Positions 1 through 5,497 of a stretch of 7,726 nt of DNA are shown in pieces. Position numbers and translations under genes: made by a program. Within the stretch, counting starts at the first letter, position 1. Each line of letters begins with the position of its first letter. The stretch is taken from NCBI GenBank assembly GCA_929200485.1, contig CAKMZU010000104.1, positions 2,698 through 10,423 of the forward strand, written 5' to 3'. This DNA is from an uncultured Gammaproteobacteria bacterium. Lineage in GTDB: Bacteria > Pseudomonadota > Gammaproteobacteria > Pseudomonadales > DT-91. The notes beneath the pieces were generated by a model that saw only the letters and a list, made by a program, of their open reading frames with translations, did not search any database and had not been told where the DNA came from.

Positions 1-1
1 G

Positions 2-955
2 TCTGCGGCGTTATTTATGACGCGTGTATTAAGCATTTTTCGATTTGAAGTCCATCAACACCAGACTATTGTAGATACGATTCAGGCGATGAATGATGAA
101 TTAATGCTGCGCAATGATGAATTTATGTTTGTCACATTAATCTGCGGTGCCCTTTCACTGGAAACCTGGCAACTGGATTATATTTCAGCAGGTCATGATG
201 CGCCGCTTTTAATGCAGAAAGACAGTGTTGCCATGCTCAAGGGGGATATTTCTCCAGCGCTTGGGTTAAGGGAAGTAGATACCTTTGCGCTGAATTCATT
301 CACCATGAAAGAAGGTGATAAACTTGTTCTCTACACAGATGGCATCAGCGAAGCGTTTAACGAGGAAGATGAAATTTATGGTGTCGATCGACTGGTTAAG
401 GTTCTAGATAATACGAAAGAGGAAAGCACTAATATCGTTGGGGAAACGATTCTCAAGTCGGTTCAGGGATTTTCCGGTCAGTCAGCACGTTGCGACGATA
501 TGGCCATCATGGTGATTGGAATAGAACCTGTTTATAATTTTTTGATTCCCATTTCGAGTGAGTCATTTGAAACTTACCATTTTCGTTACGATGCCAATAT
601 GGAAGAAGTAAAACGATGTCTGGAGGATGTGACAAGAATAGCCAAAATGTTTAAAGTTGAGAACAAACTTTATGGCATGCAGCTAGTATCCGAAGAAATT
701 TTAATGAACTGGATTCAGCATGGGAATCATGAGTCTAAAAATAAAATTGAATTTATCTGGCTCAATAGCCTTGATAATGTGATTTTAGAAGTGGTTGATT
801 CCTCTTCGGCCTTCAATCCGCTTGAATCTTCAACATCGAGCAAGTCATCGGGTGAAATTGGCGGCTTAGGTCTTCAGTTTATACGATCGGTGACTCAAGA
901 GCAGCGATATCTTAGAGAAAATGATACAAATCGACTTTGCCTTACTTTCAATTGA
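2..955 (+). CDS. SpoIIE-type PP2C phosphatase with C-terminal RsbW-like ATPase domain (5' end missing)
   Basis: This is the C-terminal part of a PPM/PP2C phosphatase of the RsbU/SpoIIE class, which dephosphorylates anti-sigma-factor antagonists in partner-switching regulation. The frame is open through the left edge. The residues before the first Met (S-A-A-L-F) match the usual GxxAALFM helix of the phosphatase core, so the Met at 17 is internal. Numbering from that Met, visible motifs are SAGHDAP (about 58-63), LYTDGISEA (105-113) with a metal-ligand Asp, and CDDMAIMV (159-166) with the terminal metal-binding Asp pair. From about residue 175 a HATPase_c_2 (RsbW-like) domain follows, with N-box E227-x3-N231 and HG at 235-236, D261, and a GGLGL loop at 282-286. 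The usual D-x-G of the ATP-lid motif reads D-S-S. Combined phosphatase plus kinase-like domains resemble HsbR-type regulators, which usually carry an N-terminal receiver domain; that part would lie outside the window. No anti-anti-sigma gene follows. Confidence 0.9.
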   Translation, partial: SAALFMTRVLSIFRFEVHQHQTIVDTIQAMNDELMLRNDEFMFVTLICGALSLETWQLDYISAGHDAPLLMQKDSVAMLKGDISPALGLREVDTFALNSFTMKEGDKLVLYTDGISEAFNEEDEIYGVDRLVKVLDNTKEESTNIVGETILKSVQGFSGQSARCDDMAIMVIGIEPVYNFLIPISSESFETYHFRYDANMEEVKRCLEDVTRIAKMFKVENKLYGMQLVSEEILMNWIQHGNHESKNKIEFIWLNSLDNVILEVVDSSSAFNPLESSTSSKSSGEIGGLGLQFIRSVTQEQRYLRENDTNRLCLTFN

Positions 956-1005
956 TCTGACCCGCTACTACAATACCTCCCAATAACCTTATCATGAAGA
1001 ATCGT

Positions 1006-1022
1006 GTTCAATGGAATTGAAC
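1006..1022. other. Short perfect inverted repeat between genes
   Basis: GTTCAAT and ATTGAAC form a 7-bp stem around a 3-base loop (GGA), about 50 bases after the phosphatase stop. Only a short, displaced T-run (1031-1034) follows, so it may be a weak terminator or just an RNA hairpin. I cannot decide which. Confidence 0.3.
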
Positions 1023-1068
1023 CATTCATGTTTTGACCTTGAATTTCTAAGACATAGAATTAATTGCT

Positions 1069-1072
1069 GGAG
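1069..1072 (+). promoter_or_regulatory. Ribosome binding site deciding a GTG start
   Basis: GGAG lies 6 bases before GTG at 1079. The alternative upstream TTG at 1064 has no such site at the right distance, because the GGAG would be inside the coding region. The GTG is therefore the better start. Confidence 0.6.
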
Positions 1073-1078
1073 ACACTT

Positions 1079-1339
1079 GTGGAACTATTAAATCAGTTAG
1101 AAGAAAATATTAATCGTACGCTCGAAAACTATGAATTACTCACTTTGGAAATCGAAGAGCTAAAAGCTGAAGTTGAAGCATTAAAAGAAGAAAAATCGAG
1201 TCTTCTTGAAAAGCACACACATTGGGAGTCAAAAATAAAGACACTATTAGGTGTTTTTTCTGATGCTTCGACTGCAGAAGAAAACACAGAGCAATCAATG
1301 CCTGAAGAGAATAATAACCCTGAGCAAGCGGCTTCTTGA
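1079..1339 (+). CDS. Small coiled-coil protein, ZapB/TIGR02449-like
   Basis: This is an 86-residue acidic protein read from GTG at 1079. Residues about 1-55 form a continuous heptad pattern rich in Leu, Glu and Lys (ELLNQLEENINRTLENYELL, then repeated L-x2-E-x3-L spacing), predicted as a parallel coiled coil. The block E-x-H-x-H-W-E-S-K-I-x-x-L-L (about 44-57) resembles the end of the short ZapB-like proteins grouped as TIGR02449 in gammaproteobacteria. Known ZapB stabilises the FtsZ ring through ZapA; whether this protein does so is inferred. The last 28 residues are a low-complexity tail rich in Glu, Asn and Ser. In many gammaproteobacteria this gene sits beside zapA and 6S RNA; here neither is downstream. 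Initiation at TTG 1064 (91 residues) is possible. The family call is moderate because coiled coils resemble one another. Confidence 0.7.
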   Translation: MELLNQLEENINRTLENYELLTLEIEELKAEVEALKEEKSSLLEKHTHWESKIKTLLGVFSDASTAEENTEQSMPEENNNPEQAAS

Positions 1340-1466
1340 TCACCTTTCTTTGCGATTGATTCGTTGACTTGCCTTAGCATCCTTTATTGGTTTAAGGTAT
1401 CTAGATGAAAACGATTATGCAAAACTGTGTAAGAATATTATAAGCAAATCAACAAGCTATAAAACT

Positions 1467-1471
1467 AAGGA
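1467..1471 (+). promoter_or_regulatory. Ribosome binding site of the lipase-like gene
   Basis: AAGGA lies 6 bases before ATG 1478, supporting that start. The ATG at 1471 overlapping this site is in another frame. Confidence 0.55.
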
Positions 1472-1477
1472 TGGTTT

Positions 1478-2596
1478 ATGCGTTACTTGCGCCCTATGCG
1501 AAAGCTAATCGAGAGTGGTTCTCGATCTCTGTTGGTTGAGGCTTTGAAGCCTCAAGTTCCTAAGCGTTCACAAGTGGATTTTACAACAACGTTTCCTGTG
1601 GTATTTATGCACGGGTTTATGGGGTTTCATCCAGTCAAGCTTTTCAATTTCCCAATTATAGACCCCTTTCACGGTGCCTCGTCGGCAATTGAATCAGCAG
1701 GGTTTATTACCTTCTCCCCTGAAGTTAATGCGGCGGCACCGATTAATGACCGTTTACAAACCTGGGCTAATGAAATTGAAAAGATTTTAAAAACCACAGG
1801 AGCTAAAAAGATTCATATAATTGCTATAGGTCAAGGTGCCATTGATGCAAGAGTTCTTGCCTGCAAGGCGATGATGACCTGTACAGGGGTGCATGGTGAG
1901 TCTATTCAGGGTTTTGGATTTTCCGATAAAATTGCTAGTATCACCTCATTGGGTGGACCACACTTAGGAACGCCGATTCTAGAAAATATTGATACCAAAG
2001 AAGTTAAAGCGGCAGTGACAGATTTAGTGGATTATATTGCCTTCTTAAATCAAACCAAGCCAAAAAATATTCGAGACTGTTTAGAAAATTTAACCTGTGA
2101 TTTTATGCAAAAAGTCTTCAACCCGGCTATGCATATTCCCAATGACATTCCTTGTTATACCGTTGCAGCAAACCCTGTCAATGAAAAGAATACCAGCATG
2201 CTACTTGATACTACCTGGAAGTACATCCGTGAAATTGCGGAATACGATGGTGGGGGAGATAACGATGGTTTGGTACCTATCCGAAGTGCTTTTTTTGAGG
2301 GCAACAACACTCTGTTAGCAGGAACGCAACAAAAACAATGGCAGGTATTAGGACAATTAACAACGGATCATTTTGGGTTGACGGGTAAAAGAGAAACGCG
2401 GCAGGTTGCTGTGAATGCCAACGCCTTTTATGTAGGTTTAGCTCAAAATTCAGATCTTTTATACCGCTCGCATACGCAAATGAGTTTGCTCACAGATGGT
2501 AATTGGCAACGGTTATTTCAAACCAATTTACCCGAGTCAACGTCTGTTGCTGACAAAGCGCCAAAATCAAAAAAAATAAAAAAAACACCCGCTTAG
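1478..2596 (+). CDS. Triacylglycerol-lipase-like alpha/beta hydrolase lacking the catalytic serine
   Basis: This 372-residue protein is related to bacterial family I lipases (Pseudomonas LipA type). Visible features in order are the oxyanion-hole strand PVVFMHGFMGF (40-50), the nucleophile-elbow region HIIAIGQGAIDARVL (113-127), TSLGGPHLGTP (156-166, equal to the conserved S-x-G-x-P-H-x-G-T/S block), GGGDNDGLVP (258-267) with the expected acid D263, and TTDHFGLTGK (296-304) with the expected His298. At the elbow, family members read A-H-S-x-G-G; this protein reads A-I-G-Q-G-A, so the nucleophile position is Gly118 (GGT, 1829-1831). No G-x-S-x-G occurs anywhere in the protein. The frame is intact and other signatures are kept, so it could be a non-catalytic pseudo-lipase or a recently inactivated enzyme. 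I see no signal peptide: the N-terminus is Arg-rich and not hydrophobic. The C-terminus is a Lys-rich tail encoded by A8-T-A8 and ends at TAG. Confidence 0.85.
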   Translation: MRYLRPMRKLIESGSRSLLVEALKPQVPKRSQVDFTTTFPVVFMHGFMGFHPVKLFNFPIIDPFHGASSAIESAGFITFSPEVNAAAPINDRLQTWANEIEKILKTTGAKKIHIIAIGQGAIDARVLACKAMMTCTGVHGESIQGFGFSDKIASITSLGGPHLGTPILENIDTKEVKAAVTDLVDYIAFLNQTKPKNIRDCLENLTCDFMQKVFNPAMHIPNDIPCYTVAANPVNEKNTSMLLDTTWKYIREIAEYDGGGDNDGLVPIRSAFFEGNNTLLAGTQQKQWQVLGQLTTDHFGLTGKRETRQVAVNANAFYVGLAQNSDLLYRSHTQMSLLTDGNWQRLFQTNLPESTSVADKAPKSKKIKKTPA

Positions 2597-2611
2597 AAAG
2601 AATATACCCTA

Positions 2612-2809
2612 CCGGTTATTCGATTCGAATCGGGGCGGTTTTCTCCAGAAGTGAAAGAAAAGCTGCTACAGACTTTAACAGATACCGCAGTCGAGGTGAC
2701 AGGGATGGCAAAATCGTTTTTTTTTGTCAGTATTTCTGAATTGGCTGATGACTCGGTTGCCGCTGGAGGTGAAACGGTGGCTGAGCTTAAATCCGCGTTA
2801 GAAAAATAA
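2612..2809 (+). pseudogene. 4-oxalocrotonate tautomerase-like small protein without a start codon
   Basis: Sixty-five codons from Pro at 2612 to TAA at 2807-2809 give PVIRFESGRFSPEVKEKLLQ, then a helix ending in VEVTG and a beta strand FFFVSISEL. This is the pattern of 4-OT-family tautomerases, whose catalytic residue is Pro1 exposed after Met removal. The length (about 65) is right for a complete family member. The codon before Pro is CTA, and no ATG, GTG or TTG lies between it and the in-frame TAG of the lipase at 2594-2596. The first in-frame GTG (2651) would delete the active-site strand. There is no clear Shine-Dalgarno site. The simplest reading is a gene inactivated by loss of its initiation codon but otherwise undegraded. 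Translation by stop readthrough or from CTA is possible but unproven; readthrough would bury Pro1. Confidence 0.6.
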
Positions 2810-2825
2810 TTTGTATATATAGATC

Positions 2826-2856
2826 AAGCCTGAGAAAAATAAGCTTAGGCTTTTCT
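2826..2856 (+). terminator. Rho-independent terminator-like stem-loop
   Basis: AAGCCTGAG (2826-2834) pairs with CTTAGGCTT (2844-2852), a 9-bp stem with one G-T pair and a 9-base A-rich loop. The stem runs into TTTTCT. It lies 17 bases after the tautomerase stop and probably ends the lipase/tautomerase transcript. Confidence 0.65.
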
Positions 2857-2951
2857 CCAAAATCATGGTGCAATTTTTGTCTGTTTTTATTGATTGTATT
2901 CAGTTTTTTATGCGCAGGTTAGATCGGTTCAATCGTAGCTTAACATTGTGT

Positions 2952-2978
2952 TTGATTCTCATCCAAACCCGCTATAGT
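2952..2978 (+). promoter_or_regulatory. Possible sigma-70 promoter of the peroxiredoxin gene
   Basis: TTGATT (2952-2957) and TATAGT (2973-2978) are separated by 15 bases, shorter than the ideal 17, and lie about 90 bases before the start codon. They follow the terminator, where a new promoter is expected. No palindromic OxyR-like operator is evident to me. An alternative -10 is TATATA at 3032-3037. Confidence 0.3.
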
Positions 2979-3052
2979 GGACATTGTTTATGTATCTCAT
3001 CTAATGGAACTTATTTATCACGCCTGTGTCATATATAGCTTGTTAGCTTTAC

Positions 3053-3059
3053 AGGTGAG
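3053..3059 (+). promoter_or_regulatory. Ribosome binding site fixing the peroxiredoxin start
   Basis: AGGTGAG lies 7 bases before ATG 3067. The frame is open upstream to 2977, but those 30 codons precede the conserved N-terminus and lack a ribosome binding site, so they are leader. Confidence 0.65.
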
Positions 3060-3066
3060 ATTAATA

Positions 3067-3741
3067 ATGTCATTACGTATCAACGATCAAGCACCAAATT
3101 TTCAAGCTGAAACGACTCAAGGAAAAATAGACTTTCATGAGTGGATTGGAGACGGTTGGGCTGTTTTATTTTCACATCCTAAAGACTTTACACCTGTTTG
3201 CACAACAGAACTTGGATACATGGCTAAAATTCAACCTGAATTCGAAAAACGAAATACCAAAATTATTGGTTTAAGTGTTGACCCTTTAGATCAACATAAG
3301 AAATGGCTAAAAGATGTCGAAGAAGTAGGTCACGCAACAGTCAATTACCCAGTCATTGCCGATACTAACCTAAGCATCTCAAAACTCTATAACATGTTGC
3401 CTTCAGATGAATCTGGTGCAGCAGAGGGAAGAACGGCTATGACTAACGCGACAGTCCGGTCGGTTGTCGTAGTAGGCCCAGATAAGAATATCAAACTAAT
3501 GATCACTTACCCTATGACCACGGGTCGAAACTTTGATGAAATATTAAGGGTTATTGATTCAATGCAACTTACCGATAAATATAAAGTAGCAACCCCGGTA
3601 AATTGGAAGCAGGGAGAGGATGTGATCATTGTTCCATCTGTATCCAATGAAGAGGCTCAGACAATTTACCCAGAAGGTTGGCAAACAGTAAAACCCTATC
3701 TTCGCAAAGTGAAGCAACCGGGAGAAACGCTCTACAGATAA
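3067..3741 (+). CDS. 1-Cys peroxiredoxin (Prx6 type)
   Basis: This 224-residue thiol peroxidase of the AhpC/TSA family reduces hydrogen peroxide, alkyl hydroperoxides and peroxynitrite in the cytoplasm. The peroxidatic site is P-K-D-F-T-P-V-C-T-T-E (38-48) with Cys45 and the conserved Thr and Pro of PxxxTxxC; the partner Arg lies in ATVRSVVVVGP. Cys45 is the only cysteine in the protein, so it is a true 1-Cys enzyme that needs an external reductant. The PVCTTE form of the motif, the length near 220 and the C-terminal extension (P-E-G-W-Q-T-V-K-P-Y-L-R, ending K-Q-P) place it in the Prx6 rather than the AhpC/Prx1 branch. It begins MSLRINDQAPNF, the normal family start. It stands alone with its own leader and terminator-separated upstream region. 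A role in surviving host oxidative stress is plausible but not shown here. Confidence 0.93.
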   Translation: MSLRINDQAPNFQAETTQGKIDFHEWIGDGWAVLFSHPKDFTPVCTTELGYMAKIQPEFEKRNTKIIGLSVDPLDQHKKWLKDVEEVGHATVNYPVIADTNLSISKLYNMLPSDESGAAEGRTAMTNATVRSVVVVGPDKNIKLMITYPMTTGRNFDEILRVIDSMQLTDKYKVATPVNWKQGEDVIIVPSVSNEEAQTIYPEGWQTVKPYLRKVKQPGETLYR

Positions 3742-4118
3742 CTTTAAAATATACGAGCAGGCTTTGATAAATTCATTTGGGCTCTCAAAGTGTGAGAGTC
3801 TCGATAATCTATACGTTTTGATAAGTGATATTCAGACTAAATTTTTCGGTGTCGCCTGTTCATTTAATTGGCGATTTTATAACAATATTTTTGAGCCCAT
3901 GGCTCATAGCTGTTTGGTCAATGTTGTGCTCATATGGTGCCATTGGTATTTTGATTCAATTCGCGTTTCCTGAAGTGATAGGTATTACTCAATAAACCTT
4001 TTTTCTATTAACGCTTCAACAGGATATCAGGCTGGATTTGCTTCTGATATATGCGTTGAATAAACGCGGGAAAACCGGTGGCCGCTCAACGTCTCATCTA
4101 AAATGCCCATCTGCATCC
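3742..4118. other. Non-coding stretch with several small hairpins
   Basis: No convincing gene is present. I see small inverted repeats: GGCTCTCA/TGAGAGTC (3780-3787/3793-3800, one G-T pair, after the peroxiredoxin and lacking a T-run), TGAGCC/GGCTCA (3892-3897/3901-3906), ATATCAG/CTGATAT (4024-4030/4044-4050) and GCGTT/AACGC (4053-4057/4063-4067). A plus-strand frame from about 3825 to 3995 would encode a hydrophobic C-terminus (WLIAVWSMLCSYGAIGILIQ) that looks like a membrane segment. It has no ribosome binding site and no family I recognise, so it may be the remnant of a transporter or chance. Confidence 0.4.
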
Positions 4119-4239
4119 TAGTACTTCGATTCACAGCATTTTCCTGTTCAGTGGCTCAGTAAAATGTTCATGTTAAGGCAGATTTGTGAAGATAATAGTT
4201 ATTCTATAGCAAGCAAATCGAACGCAGACATGGGCATTT
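4100..4239. repeat. Second inverted repeat overlapping the left boundary of the MITE-like element
   Basis: AAAATGCCCATCTGC (4100-4114) matches the complement of 4223-4239, AAAATGCCCATGTCTGC, with two extra bases. A further TTCGATT match occurs on the inner side of both arms. One arm is outside and the other inside the proposed element, which the simple MITE model does not explain. Confidence 0.5.
4121..4136 (+). repeat. Left terminal inverted repeat of the MITE-like element
   Basis: GTACTTCGATTCACAG is an exact reverse complement of 4368-4383. With the flanking CTA/TAG included, the match is 19 bp on each side. Confidence 0.8.
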
Positions 4240-4367
4240 TAAATGCCACCCAAAGGGCAGTCACAGATTTCCCCGTGACTGCGTTGCAGGCACTTGAAAG
4301 ACGCGAGTATTACGGCGTACCTGCGCCTTATCACAGAAAAATCTGTGGCTGCTGAACCAGGCAATCG

Positions 4368-4383
4368 CTGTGAATCGAAGTAC
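4368..4383 (-). repeat. Right terminal inverted repeat of the MITE-like element
   Basis: CTGTGAATCGAAGTAC is the perfect partner of the left repeat and is followed by TA-G. The base outside (T at 4387 against C at 4117) breaks the symmetry, which marks the boundary. Confidence 0.8.
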
Positions 4384-4539
4384 TAGTACTTGTCATTGCT
4401 TTGAAATTAAATCCTTGATGTGCTGGAGATGACGATTTATTCACACTGGAACTTCCCAAAAAACTTCCTGTCAGAGGAAAGCTTAATTCGAGTTCTGTAG
4501 AGCTATTTCAATAGGACCTTGGTAACGGCTTTTTGTCAG

Positions 4540-4545
4540 AGGAGG
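4540..4545 (+). promoter_or_regulatory. Strong Shine-Dalgarno site of the rarD-like gene
   Basis: AGGAGG lies 9 bases before ATG 4555. A nearer ATG (4547) begins a three-codon frame, Met-Lys-Pro-stop, whose TGA overlaps the ATG of the transporter gene (ATGA at 4555-4558). The ATG at 4547 is only one base after the site, so 4555 is the better start. Confidence 0.65.
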
Positions 4546-4554
4546 TATGAAGCC

Positions 4555-5460
4555 ATGAAAATTAAAGCTTCAGGGAACGCCATTGCTGTTGTCAATTTCG
4601 TTATGTGGGGATTGCTGCCTCTTTATTATCAATATATGACACTCGAAGATATCTTCGAATTATTTTCTGTTCGTATATTGGCATCCGTGCCATTTTTGGT
4701 GTTATGTTTTTATGCTTTAAAGCAGCCTTTTCCGGCGGTTAAATCACTATTGGCGGATAAGAGATCCTGCTTTATGTTGGCAATTGCGGCGGTTTTTATT
4801 TCCATTTCCTGGTGTACCTTTACTTTTGCAATTACACATAATCATGTCATGGAAGCCAGTTTGGGTTTTTTTATTGCGCCGTTATTTGTATTTGCTTTTG
4901 GGATATTTGTTCAGCGAGAAAAGCCAGACGGCTATAAATTAGCAGCGATCTTTTTAGCTATCATAGGTGTTAGCTATCAAGTGTATTGGTATAAAGAAGT
5001 ACCAATGATCTCGCTGGTCATGGCATTCTTTTTTTCGCTCTATGGTTTATGTAAGAAGTATGTAAAGTTTAATTTAATGGTTTCAATGATGATTGAAACC
5101 CTTGTGTGCGTCCCTTTTGCCATGGGTTACTTACTCTGGTCATGGACTTCGGATCATAGTCAGTTAGCGCACAGTGACTGGGTGACCTGGGCATTGTTTA
5201 TTGGGTCTACACCGATGACAATTATCCCTTATTTGCTATACACTGCAGCGGTTCAGCGGACATCACTGACGATGATGGGGCTATTGCATTATATTGAGCC
5301 TAGCCTACAATTTTTGTTGGCATATTTTTACTTTCGCGAACCTTTTGACCATGCTAAAGGGGTTAGTTTTGGCTTTATCTGGCTTGGATTAATTATCTGC
5401 TCTATTCCGCTTGTAGTAAAAATTTATCAGCAGAATATGGGCAAATTCAAACTGCTCTAA
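4555..5460 (+). CDS. rarD: RarD/EamA-family inner-membrane permease
   Basis: This 301-residue polytopic protein of the drug/metabolite transporter superfamily belongs to the RarD group named for the chloramphenicol-sensitivity gene product. The physiological substrate of that group is not firmly known. About ten hydrophobic segments are visible in two EamA halves. Family signatures are N-F-V-M-W-G-L-L-P-L-Y-Y near the start, ISWCTFTFAITHNHVMEASL followed by GFFIAPL at about residues 80-105, FFFSLYGLCKKY in the middle, and GLLHYIEPSLQFLLAYFYFR then E-P-F and FGFIWLGLIICS near the end. The reading frame extends twelve codons upstream to 4519, but the AGGAGG site at 4540 and the usual RarD N-terminus favour 4555. 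The following phosphodiesterase gene starts 37 bases after the stop with no terminator between, so the two are probably co-transcribed. A functional link between them is not evident. Confidence 0.9.
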   Translation: MKIKASGNAIAVVNFVMWGLLPLYYQYMTLEDIFELFSVRILASVPFLVLCFYALKQPFPAVKSLLADKRSCFMLAIAAVFISISWCTFTFAITHNHVMEASLGFFIAPLFVFAFGIFVQREKPDGYKLAAIFLAIIGVSYQVYWYKEVPMISLVMAFFFSLYGLCKKYVKFNLMVSMMIETLVCVPFAMGYLLWSWTSDHSQLAHSDWVTWALFIGSTPMTIIPYLLYTAAVQRTSLTMMGLLHYIEPSLQFLLAYFYFREPFDHAKGVSFGFIWLGLIICSIPLVVKIYQQNMGKFKLL

Positions 5461-5484
5461 ACTGGCTTGAATATCTGCATTAAC

Positions 5485-5492
5485 AAGGGGGG
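5485..5492 (+). promoter_or_regulatory. Ribosome binding site of the phosphodiesterase gene
   Basis: AAGGGGGG is a purine-rich site 5 bases before ATG 5498. It supports this start and translation from a shared rarD transcript. Confidence 0.55.
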
Positions 5493-5497
5493 TATTT

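Larger units (their letters stand above)
4121..4383. mobile_element. MITE-like element with IS630/Tc1-type ends
   Basis: The element is bounded by perfect 16-bp terminal inverted repeats, GTACTTCGATTCACAG (4121-4136) and its complement (4368-4383). Each end is flanked by TA (4119-4120, 4384-4385) and then by C on the left and G on the right, so removing the element and one TA restores CTAG. IS630-family transposons insert at TA, often within CTAG, and duplicate TA; this is established for the family. Imperfect pairing continues inward (CCTG-TTCAG against CCTGGTTCAG). Inside are a GCAGTCAC/GTGACTGC hairpin (4257-4282) and CACAGA/TCTGTG (4332-4347). The 263-bp length cannot encode a transposase, so it would be mobilised by one elsewhere. 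The 63-codon frame at 4164-4355 has no ribosome binding site and looks like filler within the element. Confidence 0.6.

Noticed and set aside
1129..1380. Minus-strand frames opposite the coiled-coil gene
   Set aside because: They are antisense to a gene with a clear heptad pattern and ribosome binding site, and their translations are Ser/Phe-rich with no family.
2621..2632. Perfect 12-bp palindrome CGATTCGAATCG, considered as an operator or terminator
   Set aside because: It lies within the well-conserved tautomerase frame (Arg-Phe-Glu-Ser codons), has no T-run and is adequately explained by coding.
2977..3066. N-terminal extension of the peroxiredoxin
   Set aside because: The frame is open, but the conserved family N-terminus and a good ribosome binding site fix the start at 3067.
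3764..3973. 69-codon plus-strand frame after the peroxiredoxin gene
   Set aside because: TTG start without a Shine-Dalgarno site, odd composition and no domain. A different frame over the same bases looks more protein-like, so neither is called.
4164..4355. 63-codon plus-strand frame inside the inverted-repeat element
   Set aside because: No ribosome binding site, no recognisable family, and the frame coincides with hairpins of the MITE-like element; best explained as chance within a repeat.
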